A DNA stretch of 34,075 nucleotides, from NCBI RefSeq assembly GCF_017315755.1, contig NZ_JAFLRJ010000170.1, forward strand, positions 1 through 34,075, in the 5' to 3' direction. The stretch comes from Streptomyces beijiangensis (GTDB lineage: Bacteria; Actinomycetota; Actinomycetes; Streptomycetales; Streptomycetaceae). Shown piece after piece: positions 8,325-15,920 of this stretch (positions are counted from its first letter, which is position 1; each line of letters starts with the position of its first letter). A model generated the notes under the pieces. That model was not told where the DNA came from and searched no databases. It was given only the letters and a program-made list of their open reading frames with translations. Position numbers and translations under genes: made by a program.

Positions 8325-9101
8325 CTACCGGCGGGGCTTGCCCCGCTTGGCGGTCTTGGCGCCCTTGGGGCCGCCGGACCCGCTCCGGGGGTTCCGGCCC
8401 GCCGCCTTCTTGGGGGCGGGCTTCCTCGCCTTCTCGGCACGCTTGGTCTTCGGCTCGGGGGGCGTTCCACGGCCCCGCGAACTGTTGACGGTCCGGCCCC
8501 GCACGATCCCGATGAACTCCTCCACCAGGTCGGTCGTCTCCTCCTCCCGCCACGCCAGCGCGATGCGCGACTCGGGGATGCCCTCGCCGGTCACCGGCCG
8601 GTATGTGAGGTCCTTGCGGTGGTGCAGACGGGCGAGCGACTGCGGTACGAGGAGCACACCCACCCCCGCCGCCACGAGCTCGATCGCGTCGGCCGTCGTG
8701 GCCGGGCGCTCGTTCGCGGGCTGCCCCGGCAGCCGCCCGCCGTCCCAGTCGAGGATGTCGTCGAGGGGGTGCAGCACGATCTCGTCGGCCAGATCCTCCG
8801 CGGAGACCTCTTCCACGGCGGCGATCGCGTGGTCCTTGGCGATCACGACGACGGTCGTCTCGGCGTACAGGGGGATCGCGCTCAGATCCGTACGGTCGAT
8901 CGGCAGCCGTACGAAACCGGCGTCCGCCCCGAGCTCCCGCAGCAGCCCCGGCACCTCGGCGGGGGGCACCTGGGAAAGGGTCAGAGGGACGTCGGCCAGC
9001 CGCTCCTTCCAGATCCGCACCCACTTGGTGGGGGTCACCCCGGGGACGTACGCGAGCCGGAACGAGGGGGGAGAGGGAGGAGATGCTTCCGAGCCTGTCA
9101 C
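8325..9101 (-). CDS. LysR-type substrate-binding domain protein lacking the HTH
   Basis: The 258-aa protein begins directly with a LysR effector-binding domain (FRLAYVPGVTPTKWVRIW, residues ~14-31; two alpha/beta subdomains to ~200). It has no N-terminal winged helix. The last ~55 residues are rich in Lys, Arg, Pro and Gly (KTKRAEKARKPAPKKAAG), resembling histone-H1-like tails, and could bind nucleic acid non-specifically. The start GTG at 9101 is 57 bp from the divergent DUF5997 gene. I recall this pairing as common in Streptomyces. Function is unknown: it may sense a small molecule and work with a partner, or be a decayed regulator. The well-kept domain argues against decay. Confidence 0.78.
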   Translation of the reverse strand: MTGSEASPPSPPSFRLAYVPGVTPTKWVRIWKERLADVPLTLSQVPPAEVPGLLRELGADAGFVRLPIDRTDLSAIPLYAETTVVVIAKDHAIAAVEEVSAEDLADEIVLHPLDDILDWDGGRLPGQPANERPATTADAIELVAAGVGVLLVPQSLARLHHRKDLTYRPVTGEGIPESRIALAWREEETTDLVEEFIGIVRGRTVNSSRGRGTPPEPKTKRAEKARKPAPKKAAGRNPRSGSGGPKGAKTAKRGKPRR

Positions 9102-9158
9102 CCGGCCAGGTTACCGGCCGTGGTCGGCGGTAGTGCACATGCTCGATACCCTGGAGGC

Positions 9159-9584
9159 ATGACGTCGCACCAGAGCACCCAGACCATGAAGCCCGCCACG
9201 GCGGCAAAGAAGCTGGGTGTGTTCCTTGAGGCCACCCCCGCCGAGTTCCAGGAGGGTGTCGTCTCGCGCACCGAGCTGAGCACGCTGCAGACCGACCCGC
9301 CCCAGTGGCTGACGGACCTGCGCGCCAACGGTCCGCACCCGCGCCCGGTCGTCGCGGCCAAGCTCGGCATCTCGATCTCGGGCCTGGCCCGCGGCGGAGT
9401 CGCCGACGCGCTCACCACGGAGCAGATCGAGGCGCTGAAGGCGGAGGCGCCGGAGTGGCTGAAGGCGGAGCGAGCCACTCAGGTGGATGTACGCAAGGAG
9501 ACGGCCCGTATCAAGGAGCTGCACGCCGAGAAGGCGGCGAAGGATGCGGCGAAGGACGCGGAGCGCACCGACCAGGACAGCTGA
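9159..9584 (+). CDS. DUF5997 family protein
   Basis: A 141-aa protein of unknown function that I recognise as the actinobacterial DUF5997 type. The N-terminal half (MKPATAAKKLGVFLEATPAEFQ ... PPQWLTDLRANGPHPRPVVAAKLGISISGL) is compact and contains a possible helix-turn-helix-like stretch around residues 65-80. The C-terminal ~50 residues are charged, Ala/Lys/Glu-rich and probably helical. ATG 9159 has GGAGG 4 nt upstream. It is divergent from the HTH-less LysR-domain gene and 17 nt upstream of the MDR oxidoreductase, with which it is probably co-transcribed. Confidence 0.8.
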   Translation: MTSHQSTQTMKPATAAKKLGVFLEATPAEFQEGVVSRTELSTLQTDPPQWLTDLRANGPHPRPVVAAKLGISISGLARGGVADALTTEQIEALKAEAPEWLKAERATQVDVRKETARIKELHAEKAAKDAAKDAERTDQDS

Positions 9585-9601
9585 TCGCACCGGAGCGAAT
9601 C

Positions 9602-10504
9602 ATGAAGGCAGCCCGTTTCAGCACGTTCGGCGGCCCGGAGGTCCTGGAGATCGTGGATCTCCCCGATCCGCACCCGGGTCCCGGCCAGGTACGCATCGTG
9701 GTGCGCGCGGCCGGCGTCAACCCGAGCGACTGGAAGAAGCGCCAGGGGCTCATGGACGAGGAACTCCCGCAGGCCCTGGGTTACGAGGCCGCGGGCGTCG
9801 TCGACGAGCTCGGCGAGGGCGTCACGGACGTGGCTGTCGGTGATCGCGTGTTCGGCTTCTGCCCCGAGGAGGGGGCCCAGGCCGAGTTGGCGGTGCTGGC
9901 CCACTACGCGCCGGTCCCGCCCTCGCTCGACTTCCCCGGCGCCGCCGCTCTGCCGGCCGCCATCGAGACGGCCACGCGCGCACTCGACCAGCTCGGCGTC
10001 GTGAGCGGCAGCACGCTCCTCGTCAACGGCGCCTCCGGGAGCGTCGGCAGCGCCGCGGTTCAGCTCGCCGTGGTGCGGGGCGTGCGCGTGATCGGCACCG
10101 CCAGTCCCGCGAACCACGCGTATCTGCGCTCGCTGGGCGCCGAGCCCGTCGCGTACGGCGAGGGTCTCGTCGAGCGGGTCCGCGAGCTGGCGCCCGACGG
10201 TGTCGACACGGCGCTCGACGTCGCAGGGAGCGGAGTACTGCCCGAGCTCATCGGGCTCGCGCACGGTCCGGAGCACGTCGTGACGGTCGCCGACTTCCCC
10301 GGCGCGCAGGAACACGGGGTGCGCTTCAGCCGTGGGGACGCCGGCCGCGCGCTCCACGTACTGGGCCAGATCGGCGAGCTGATCGAAGCCGGGCGCTTCT
10401 CGCTCCCGGTCGCGGGGACCTTCCCCCTCGCGGACATCGCGGAGGCGCACCGCGCCGGCGAGGACGGTCACGTGCGAGGGAAGCTCGTCCTGCTGGTCGG
10501 CTGA
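9602..10504 (+). CDS. NADP-dependent, zinc-free MDR oxidoreductase (quinone oxidoreductase-like)
   Basis: A 300-aa member of the medium-chain dehydrogenase/reductase superfamily, likely reducing quinones or enones with NADPH. The N-terminal GroES-like domain has MKAARFSTFGGPEVLEI and AAGVNPSDWKKRQG. The cysteine and histidine zinc ligands of alcohol dehydrogenases are absent. The Rossmann fold contains LLVNGASGSVGSAAVQLA (about residues 140-157), the NADP-binding glycine motif. The C-terminus GHVRGKLVLLV is typical. The start has GGAG (9592-9595) 6 nt upstream. It follows DUF5997 closely and ends opposite the response regulator gene. Confidence 0.9.
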   Translation: MKAARFSTFGGPEVLEIVDLPDPHPGPGQVRIVVRAAGVNPSDWKKRQGLMDEELPQALGYEAAGVVDELGEGVTDVAVGDRVFGFCPEEGAQAELAVLAHYAPVPPSLDFPGAAALPAAIETATRALDQLGVVSGSTLLVNGASGSVGSAAVQLAVVRGVRVIGTASPANHAYLRSLGAEPVAYGEGLVERVRELAPDGVDTALDVAGSGVLPELIGLAHGPEHVVTVADFPGAQEHGVRFSRGDAGRALHVLGQIGELIEAGRFSLPVAGTFPLADIAEAHRAGEDGHVRGKLVLLVG

Positions 10505-10513
10505 CGACTGACG

Positions 10514-10548
10514 AGGCCGCGAGTCCTGGCCGGGGACGGCGGCGGCCT
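10514..10548. terminator. Probable terminator hairpin between convergent genes
   Basis: The outer arms AGGCCGC (10514-10520) and GCGGCCT (10542-10548) enclose an inner GTCC/GGAC stem. It sits in the 57-bp gap between the oxidoreductase and the NarL-type regulator, so it could stop both. Confidence 0.45.
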
Positions 10549-10561
10549 TGTCCCGTCGCGG

Positions 10562-11215
10562 TTATGGGCGGGGTGAAGCCAGGCCCGTCTCCCAGGCCCA
10601 GGCCGCGATCCCCACCCTGTTGCGCACCGCCAGTTTCGCCTGGACGTTGGCGATGTGGGTCTTTGCCGTTCCCGGTGAGATGAAGAGTTCCGTTCCGATC
10701 TCCGCGTTGGTCAGGCCGCGCGCCACCAGGCGGGCGATCTCGCGTTCGCGGGCGGTGAGCGGGTCGGCCGGCGGAATCCGGTCCTGGCGGTCGGCCAGCC
10801 GGCTGAGCAGGCGCACCGTGATCTGCGGGCTGATCAGGGTGTCCCCGGCCATGGCTGCCCGTACGCCCTCGATCAGCAGTCCGGGGCCCGAGCGCTTCAG
10901 CAGGAATCCGCAGGCGCCGCTGCGCAGGGCCGTGTGCACGTACTCGTCCAGGTCGAAGGTGGTGACGACCACGACCCGGGTGGGGTGTTCGGCCTCGGGG
11001 CCCGCGAGCAGGCGCGTCACCTCCAGGCCGTCCATACGCGGCATCCGGATGTCTGTGAGGACGAGGTCGGGGCGGAGGTCGCGGGCGAGATCGACCGCGG
11101 TCGAACCGTCGGCGGCCTCTCCTACGACCGTCATGTCGGGCTGGGAATCGAGGATGAGCCGGAAACCGTGGCGTATGTCCTCTTGGTCGTCGGCGATCAG
11201 GATGCGGGTGGTCAC
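10562..11215 (-). CDS. Response regulator, NarL/LuxR family
   Basis: Cytoplasmic DNA-binding partner of the adjacent histidine kinase. The 217-aa protein has a receiver domain (DDQ at 9-11, phospho-acceptor Asp55 in LVLTDIRMP, Thr85, Lys107 in FLLKR) and a C-terminal LuxR-type HTH (about 152-205: PLTAREREIARLVARGLTNAEI ... KTHIANV). GTG 11215 is chosen because VTTRILIADDQ is where receivers begin, and it lies 4 nt after the kinase stop. An earlier start at 11260 would overlap the kinase and add a Pro/His-rich stretch. It is second in a kinase-regulator operon. Confidence 0.93.
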   Translation of the reverse strand: MTTRILIADDQEDIRHGFRLILDSQPDMTVVGEAADGSTAVDLARDLRPDLVLTDIRMPRMDGLEVTRLLAGPEAEHPTRVVVVTTFDLDEYVHTALRSGACGFLLKRSGPGLLIEGVRAAMAGDTLISPQITVRLLSRLADRQDRIPPADPLTAREREIARLVARGLTNAEIGTELFISPGTAKTHIANVQAKLAVRNRVGIAAWAWETGLASPRP

Positions 11216-11219
11216 CGGA

Positions 11220-12209
11220 TCATGATGCCGTGGGGAAGGTGGCTGTGACCTGCCAACCATCCTGATCGCGACCGGCTTTGAGCGTTCCTCCGGCTGCTCG
11301 GACGCGTTCGGTGAGCGCGAGGAGTCCGCGACCGCCGTGGTCCCGCCGGGGGAGTGGGGCGCCGCCCGCGTCGTTGCGGATGCGGAGCTCGACCATGGCG
11401 CTGTCCTGGGCGTGCGCGAGGGTGACGTCGACCGTGGTGGCCTGCGGGGCGTGGCGGCGGATGTTGGTCAGCGACTCCGCCGCGATGCGGTGGGCTGTCG
11501 CGGCGGCCTCGCGCGAGAGGGAATCGGACACTCCGGGGGCTATGTCGATACGGGTGCGGGCCGGGGCCGTGGCACTGAACTCCGTTACCAGGGAGGTCAG
11601 TTCCGCCAGGTCGGGCAGGGCGTCGCGGGAGTGGGCCGGGTCCGGGTCCGGGTGCAGCATCCGTACCGTACGGTCGATCGACTCCAGGGCGGCCAGGCCC
11701 GCGCGCTCGATCCGCTCCAGTGCCGCGACCGCGGCGGCGGGGTCGGCGGCGGCCACGTATCGGGCGGCCTGTGCCTGGACCACTATTCCGCTGATGTCGT
11801 GGGCGACGAAGTCGTGCAGGTCGTGGGCGAGTTCCAGCTGCTGGGCATGGCGGGCCTCGCGTACGGCCCGGTGCCTGCGGGCCTCCATCAGGCGCGGATA
11901 GCCGCCGACGGCTGTGGCGACAAGCGTCGGGATCAGCCAGAAGCCGGCCAGGCCGACCCGCTCCACCAGCGAGGCCGACGGGAGGAGCGGCAGCGTCCAC
12001 AGGGTGACGGCCGCTCCGGCGGTGAGGGTCGGCGCGAGCGGGCGCGGCGCGTGGCGGACCGTGGCCGCGAGCAGGGCCAGCAGGACGACCACGGAGACGG
12101 CGAGCGTCAACGACTCGCCCTCCGTCAGGAACGAGCCCGCCGCCACCAGGGCTCCGGCGGCGGCCGTGACGGGGCCGATCGTGGCGGCGTAACGCTCCGT
12201 GATTCTCAC
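11220..12209 (-). CDS. Sensor histidine kinase, HisKA_3 (NarL/DesK-like) type
   Basis: A 329-aa membrane kinase. Four or five hydrophobic segments span residues ~10-105. The dimerisation and phosphoacceptor motif is LAHDLHDFVAHDISG, with His132. The N box is AESLTNIRRHA (Asn249), and the ATP-lid glycines are HGGRGLLALTERV (~291-303). There is no large extracellular sensor domain, so it probably senses within or at the membrane. GTG 12209 is preferred. A TAGGCT box lies 7 nt upstream with no Shine-Dalgarno, which suggests a leaderless start. A longer reading to 12368 adds a Pro-rich, unlikely N-terminus. The gene is divergent from a secreted-protein gene. Confidence 0.92.
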   Translation of the reverse strand: MRITERYAATIGPVTAAAGALVAAGSFLTEGESLTLAVSVVVLLALLAATVRHAPRPLAPTLTAGAAVTLWTLPLLPSASLVERVGLAGFWLIPTLVATAVGGYPRLMEARRHRAVREARHAQQLELAHDLHDFVAHDISGIVVQAQAARYVAAADPAAAVAALERIERAGLAALESIDRTVRMLHPDPDPAHSRDALPDLAELTSLVTEFSATAPARTRIDIAPGVSDSLSREAAATAHRIAAESLTNIRRHAPQATTVDVTLAHAQDSAMVELRIRNDAGGAPLPRRDHGGRGLLALTERVRAAGGTLKAGRDQDGWQVTATFPTAS

Positions 12210-12216
12210 AGAGTTG

Positions 12217-12222
12217 AGCCTA
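12217..12222 (-). promoter_or_regulatory. -10-like TAGGCT box for the histidine kinase gene
   Basis: TAGGCT on the minus strand ends 7 nt before the kinase GTG. The region between has no ribosome binding site, matching the layout in front of pyk. The -35 position has no TTGAC-like hexamer. The palindrome at 12244-12263 is centred about 44 bp upstream of the start. Confidence 0.4.
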
Positions 12223-12243
12223 TGCGGGCGGTGTGCACGGTTC

Positions 12244-12303
12244 CCTCTGCCGATCGGCAGAGGCGCGGCGGGACAGGGAGCGGGGATCTCCCGATCGGCC
12301 GAT
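12244..12303. promoter_or_regulatory. Two palindromic operator-like sites sharing CCGATCGG
   Basis: A perfect 20-bp palindrome at 12244-12263 (centre CCGATCGG at 12250-12257) is followed exactly 41 bp later by a second CCGATCGG (12291-12298), overlapped by the 10-bp palindrome ATCGGCCGAT (12294-12303). The 41-bp spacing is close to four helical turns. Both lie between the kinase start and the secreted-protein gene, so they are good candidates for response-regulator binding. The first could also fold as a hairpin. Confidence 0.5.
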
Positions 12304-12391
12304 GGTGGCGGCGGGGGGTTCCGGCGGAGGCTTGGGGCACACCGAAGCGCCGGACCCACCACCCACATTCGTGCACATGAAGGAGACCGAG

Positions 12392-13039
12392 ATGGCCATG
12401 CTCGACGTCCGGAAGTTCCGCGGCAGGATCACCGCACTCGCCGTGGCCGGCAGCGCGCTGCTGATGACGGGCGGCAGCGCGCTGGCGGCCGGCCCGCAGG
12501 ATGGCGGCGCGGCTCCCGGGCCGAAGGAGGCGCACGTCAGCGGTGACGCCTGGGTGAGGTTCGGCGCCGATCCTGACAACCCGATGCGGCGGTTCATCTT
12601 CGACGCGTACGGGGCGCCCTACCGGGTCGTCGACGGGAAGGTGTCCTTCACCCATCTCGGGCACGGGGCCGTGCGGTACTTCCATCCCAAGAGCCCCGGC
12701 AGTAAGGAGGGTTGGTGGGGAACGGTCAAGGTCGACTACGTGATGACCGGCGGGCCCGTCGCCGTCGTGTCCGGCACGATCACCGACGGGCCCGACACGA
12801 AGGGCGCCCGGAAGTCGTTCAGCGTCTACTCCGATCCCCGGGGGCACGCATTCGACCGGATGGGCTTCTCCTGGGGTGTCGTCGATGCGCGGTGCACCCA
12901 GAACAACGCGGCTCCCGCCCCCTTCAACTCCTATGTGTCCGGGCGCGGTTACACCGTCCGGTCCGTCGAACTGCCGGACCCCGGGGGAGCAGTGGTCGAG
13001 GAGCCGCCCGTGCCCGGCTGTCCCCCGGAGAATCAGTGA
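12392..13039 (+). CDS. Secreted protein of unknown function
   Basis: A 215-aa exported protein. The signal peptide has a charged start (DVRKFRGR), a hydrophobic core (ITALAVAGSALLMTGG) and a cleavage site near SALA-A at ~33. The mature part, ~180 residues, is rich in Gly and beta-forming residues, with only two cysteines (DARCTQNN and VPGCPPE) that may pair. No catalytic motif is recognisable. ATG 12392 is chosen for AAGGAGA with 5-6 nt spacing; ATG 12377 is possible but has no ribosome binding site. It is divergent from the two-component genes across a gap with palindromes, so it may be their regulatory target. Confidence 0.8.
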   Translation: MAMLDVRKFRGRITALAVAGSALLMTGGSALAAGPQDGGAAPGPKEAHVSGDAWVRFGADPDNPMRRFIFDAYGAPYRVVDGKVSFTHLGHGAVRYFHPKSPGSKEGWWGTVKVDYVMTGGPVAVVSGTITDGPDTKGARKSFSVYSDPRGHAFDRMGFSWGVVDARCTQNNAAPAPFNSYVSGRGYTVRSVELPDPGGAVVEEPPVPGCPPENQ

Positions 13040-13070
13040 CGGAAAGGGTGCGGGCCACCGAGGGGCCTTT

Positions 13071-13088
13071 CTCCCCCGCGCGGGGGAG
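13071..13088. terminator. GC-rich hairpin after the secreted-protein gene
   Basis: A perfect 18-bp palindrome (7-bp CTCCCCC/GGGGGAG stem with a GCGC loop) lies 32 bp after the stop. It is followed by a GC-rich sequence without a T tract. It is probably a terminator, separating this gene from the downstream membrane protein. Confidence 0.45.
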
Positions 13089-13171
13089 GGCAATGGTCCG
13101 TGGGGCCGATGCGACCGGAAATGGACCTGGCAGAGCATGAATCGTCAGGATCACGGAAGCTGGAGGTCACG

Positions 13172-14290
13172 GTGGCTGTCCCCGTAACGACGCAGGCAGA
13201 TGAGGGGACAGCGCGTCTCGCCCCGGCATCCCGCTGGGCCGGGTGGTCGCGGCGGTGGCCCGAGTGGGCGCCTGCCGCCGGCGTGATCTGTGGCGCGGTG
13301 TACGCCGTGGTCGAGGTCTCCTGGGCCGCGACGGGAATCACGGTCCCCTTTACCCCGCACACCTCCTACTCGCCGGTCGTCCAGCTGATCCTGGCCGCGC
13401 TGGCCATCGCAGCCTGTGTCGCCTGCCGGGCCACCGGGCGACAGCTGGACCGGCCCGGCCGCATGGCGGTGGGGGGCACGCTCGTCCTGACCGTCCCCGT
13501 GTTCGCGATGGGCACGACGGGCCTGCCCGCCTACTTCGTCACCCTGGCGGCCGGTTCCGGTCTGGAGAGCGCCACCGGCCTGGCCCATGTGCTGCTGAGC
13601 ACGGCGCTCACCGCAGCCCTCGTCCTCGTCGCCCTGTCGTACCGCCGGCGGCAGTCCGGCTCATGCCCCCGCTGCGGGCAGCGGCACACCGGCGGATACG
13701 ACGTCCCGCTCGTCCACCCCGGTGCCACGACCGCCTCCCGGCGCACCAGGAGGCCGGCCTACCTGCTGATGTGCGGGATGCTGCCGTGGGCCGGCGTGAA
13801 GACCGTCTGGACGCTGGGCGGTGACGCGCTCGGCATCACGGCCGCGAAGTGGAAGGAGTCGAATTCCGGCGGATCGGCGGCGGCGAAGGCGCTCGCCGAG
13901 GTGGGCATCGATGTCACCGTGCTGGCCGCGGGGCTCGGATTCTTACTCCTGACCGGACTCATGTACCCGTGGGGGCAGGTGTTTCCCCGCTGGACGCTGG
14001 TTCTCTCCGGGCGCCGTGTACCGCGTCTGCTGCCCCTGATCCCGGCGTGGCTGACCGCGTTCGGCCTGTCGGTGTACGGGGTCTTCCTGGTGATTTACGC
14101 TCCCCTCGCCGCCCTCGGAGCGTTGCCGGCCCCCGAACCCGACGCGGATCTCGGCGCCACCGTCTCCGGAACTCTCTGGCTGGCCGCCTTCGGTGGACTG
14201 GCCTTCGGCGGCCTGGGGTTCGCTCTCCTGGCGGCCGCACGCTCCTACTCCGCCCGGACCCGCCCCGGCTGCGCCACCGCACATCCATGA
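13172..14290 (+). CDS. Integral membrane protein of unknown function with a TTA codon
   Basis: A 372-aa protein with about eight transmembrane segments spread over its length. A short cytoplasmic-looking loop has one CPRCGQRH pair of cysteines, half of a zinc-ribbon-like knuckle. GTG 13172 is chosen for GGAGG (13162-13166) 5 nt upstream. ATG 13121 or GTG 13100 would add up to 24 polar residues. A leucine codon at 13943-13945 is TTA, very rare in Streptomyces and read by the bldA tRNA, so expression may depend on developmental stage. I do not recognise the family. The gene converges on the XRE-like regulator with a 19-bp gap. Confidence 0.75.
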   Translation: MAVPVTTQADEGTARLAPASRWAGWSRRWPEWAPAAGVICGAVYAVVEVSWAATGITVPFTPHTSYSPVVQLILAALAIAACVACRATGRQLDRPGRMAVGGTLVLTVPVFAMGTTGLPAYFVTLAAGSGLESATGLAHVLLSTALTAALVLVALSYRRRQSGSCPRCGQRHTGGYDVPLVHPGATTASRRTRRPAYLLMCGMLPWAGVKTVWTLGGDALGITAAKWKESNSGGSAAAKALAEVGIDVTVLAAGLGFLLLTGLMYPWGQVFPRWTLVLSGRRVPRLLPLIPAWLTAFGLSVYGVFLVIYAPLAALGALPAPEPDADLGATVSGTLWLAAFGGLAFGGLGFALLAAARSYSARTRPGCATAHP

Positions 14291-14309
14291 TCCGGACCCG
14301 GAACACGCC

Positions 14310-14990
14310 CTAGCCGTGCGCCAGTTCCCAGAAGCGCGGGACGATCCCGTCCAGAAACGCCCGGCCCTCGTCGCCCGCCGTCGACGACGTCCGGCCCCAG
14401 CTCAGCGTCGACACCATCTGCGCCTGGTAGTCGGAGTGGAGCTGTTCCAGGACGTCCTCCAGATGCGGGCGCGGGAGGGCGAGGAGCTTGGCCGCCGGGC
14501 GTACGTACGCCTGCCAGCGCGTCGTCACCGCGCTGCGCAGCAGGTCTGCCAGCTCCTCGTCGCGGCCGGTCGCCGTGAGGAACGCGGCGGGCGTCAGGGC
14601 GAGCGCCTCCGCCAGGGCCGCCGACTGGCGTTCGTTGCCCCGCCAGCGGGAGGCGTCCTCCATGCGGAGGTACGCGGAGACCTCCATGCCGATCCGGCGG
14701 GCCAGGTCGTCGGGGGCGTACCCCTGCGCCAGCCGGTGTTCGCGCAGGGTTGTCGCGGTGATCAGCAGATCGGCGAGCGAACACCACAACACCCCTGCCA
14801 GCGCCGTCAGTTCGCGGGAGGTCGGGAAGAGCAGACCCCGCTCCCAGGCCGCCACGGTGTCCGGGTTGACCTGGAGGCCGTACTGGGCGCGCAGGCCGTA
14901 GGCGACATGGCCGGGGGCCATGCCCAGCGCCTCGCGCAGGCGGCGCGCGGCGGGGGCGTCGAAGGGTGGGCTCTCGTGGTGCACGGGCAC
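14310..14990 (-). CDS. XRE-like DNA-binding regulator with two helix-turn-helix units
   Basis: The 226-aa protein appears to carry two HTH repeats. The first is about residues 15-70 (ALGMAPGHVAYGLRAQYGLQ ... DTVAAWERGLLFP) and the second about 83-135 (LAQGYAPDDLARRIGMEVSAYLRMEDASRWRGN). A helical C-terminal domain without recognised motifs follows. It is probably a transcriptional regulator with unknown targets. GTG 14990 gives the longest form. A TACCGT box (14996-14991) directly abuts it and is 6 nt before the next in-frame GTG at 14984, so the shorter start may be the real, leaderless one. It follows the ABC operon in the same direction after 81 bp. Confidence 0.82.
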   Translation of the reverse strand: MPVHHESPPFDAPAARRLREALGMAPGHVAYGLRAQYGLQVNPDTVAAWERGLLFPTSRELTALAGVLWCSLADLLITATTLREHRLAQGYAPDDLARRIGMEVSAYLRMEDASRWRGNERQSAALAEALALTPAAFLTATGRDEELADLLRSAVTTRWQAYVRPAAKLLALPRPHLEDVLEQLHSDYQAQMVSTLSWGRTSSTAGDEGRAFLDGIVPRFWELAHG

Positions 14991-15071
14991 ACGGTAGGGG
15001 TGGGAGTGGGGGTGCGACTACGGTGCGTTCCGACAGGGTTCGGGCTTTGGAGGAACGTACGGCCGGGGCGG

Positions 15072-15914
15072 TCAGCCCTTCACCGCGCCGCCGAGTGCGA
15101 ATCCGCTTCCCAGACGGCGTGCGATGAGCACGTAGAGCAGGACCACGGGCGTCGAGTAGATCATCGAGAACGCCGCCAGCTCGCCGAAGGCCACCTGACC
15201 CGTCCGGTTGCCGAAGAAGTTGAAGATCGAGACCGAGGCCGGGAGCTGTTCGGGGGTCAGCAGGAGCATGAAGGGGACGAAGAAGTTCCCCCACATCATG
15301 ATGAAGCTGAAGATCGTGACGACGGTGACCCCCGGGCCCATCAGGGGGAGCACGATACGGGTCAGCGTCTGCATGCCTGTCGCGCCGTCCGTCCGCGCCG
15401 CCTCCTCCAGGACCATCGGGACGCCGTCCATGAAGTTCTTCATCAGCCAGATCCCGAAGGGGAGTTGGGAGGTGGAGAGGAAGAGTGCGGTGCCGTACGT
15501 GGTGTCGATGAGGTTGGTCTGCACGAAGAGGCCGTAGACCGGGACCATGATCGCGGTGATGGGGAGGCAGGTGGTGAAGAGGACGGTGAGGAGGAAGGGG
15601 CGGTTGAAGCGGGAGCGGTAGCGGGAGAGGGGGTACGCGGCGAGGGCCGACGCCGCCACCGTGAGGGCCGTCGCGCCGCCGCAGAGGATCAGGCTGTTGA
15701 GCATCGGGCGGAAGGTGATCTCCTCCGTCAGGACCCCGGAGAAGTTGTCGAGCGTGGGGGACTCGGGGAGGTGGACGCGCAGGCCCGCCACCGGGTCGAC
15801 CGAGGACAGGACCAGCCAGATCAGCGGGAGTGCGAAGGCCGCGGCGAGGACGAGCAGGGCCACGTCGGTGGCGAGGCGTTCGGTGGTGTGACGGTTGCGC
15901 GGGGCGCGGGGCAT
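15072..15914 (-). CDS. Carbohydrate ABC transporter permease, CUT1 (MalG type)
   Basis: A 280-aa permease with about six transmembrane segments. The EAA loop is EEAARTDGATGMQTLTRIVLP at ~190-210, and the tail RRLGSGFALGGAVKG is typical of MalG-like subunits. It is last in a solute-binding protein, permease, permease operon, 6 bp after the preceding gene. Together they import an unidentified sugar or oligosaccharide. No ATPase gene is present, so a shared ATPase such as MsiK is expected to energise it. Confidence 0.93.
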   Translation of the reverse strand: MPRAPRNRHTTERLATDVALLVLAAAFALPLIWLVLSSVDPVAGLRVHLPESPTLDNFSGVLTEEITFRPMLNSLILCGGATALTVAASALAAYPLSRYRSRFNRPFLLTVLFTTCLPITAIMVPVYGLFVQTNLIDTTYGTALFLSTSQLPFGIWLMKNFMDGVPMVLEEAARTDGATGMQTLTRIVLPLMGPGVTVVTIFSFIMMWGNFFVPFMLLLTPEQLPASVSIFNFFGNRTGQVAFGELAAFSMIYSTPVVLLYVLIARRLGSGFALGGAVKG

Positions 15915-15920
15915 CGTCTC

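Noticed and set aside
12244..12263. The 20-bp palindrome as a terminator
   Set aside because: It lies upstream of two divergent genes, not after any gene, so an operator role is more likely.
13100..13171. Longer N-terminus of the membrane protein from GTG 13100
   Set aside because: It has no ribosome binding site and begins just after the hairpin. GTG 13172 has a strong GGAGG at 5 nt.
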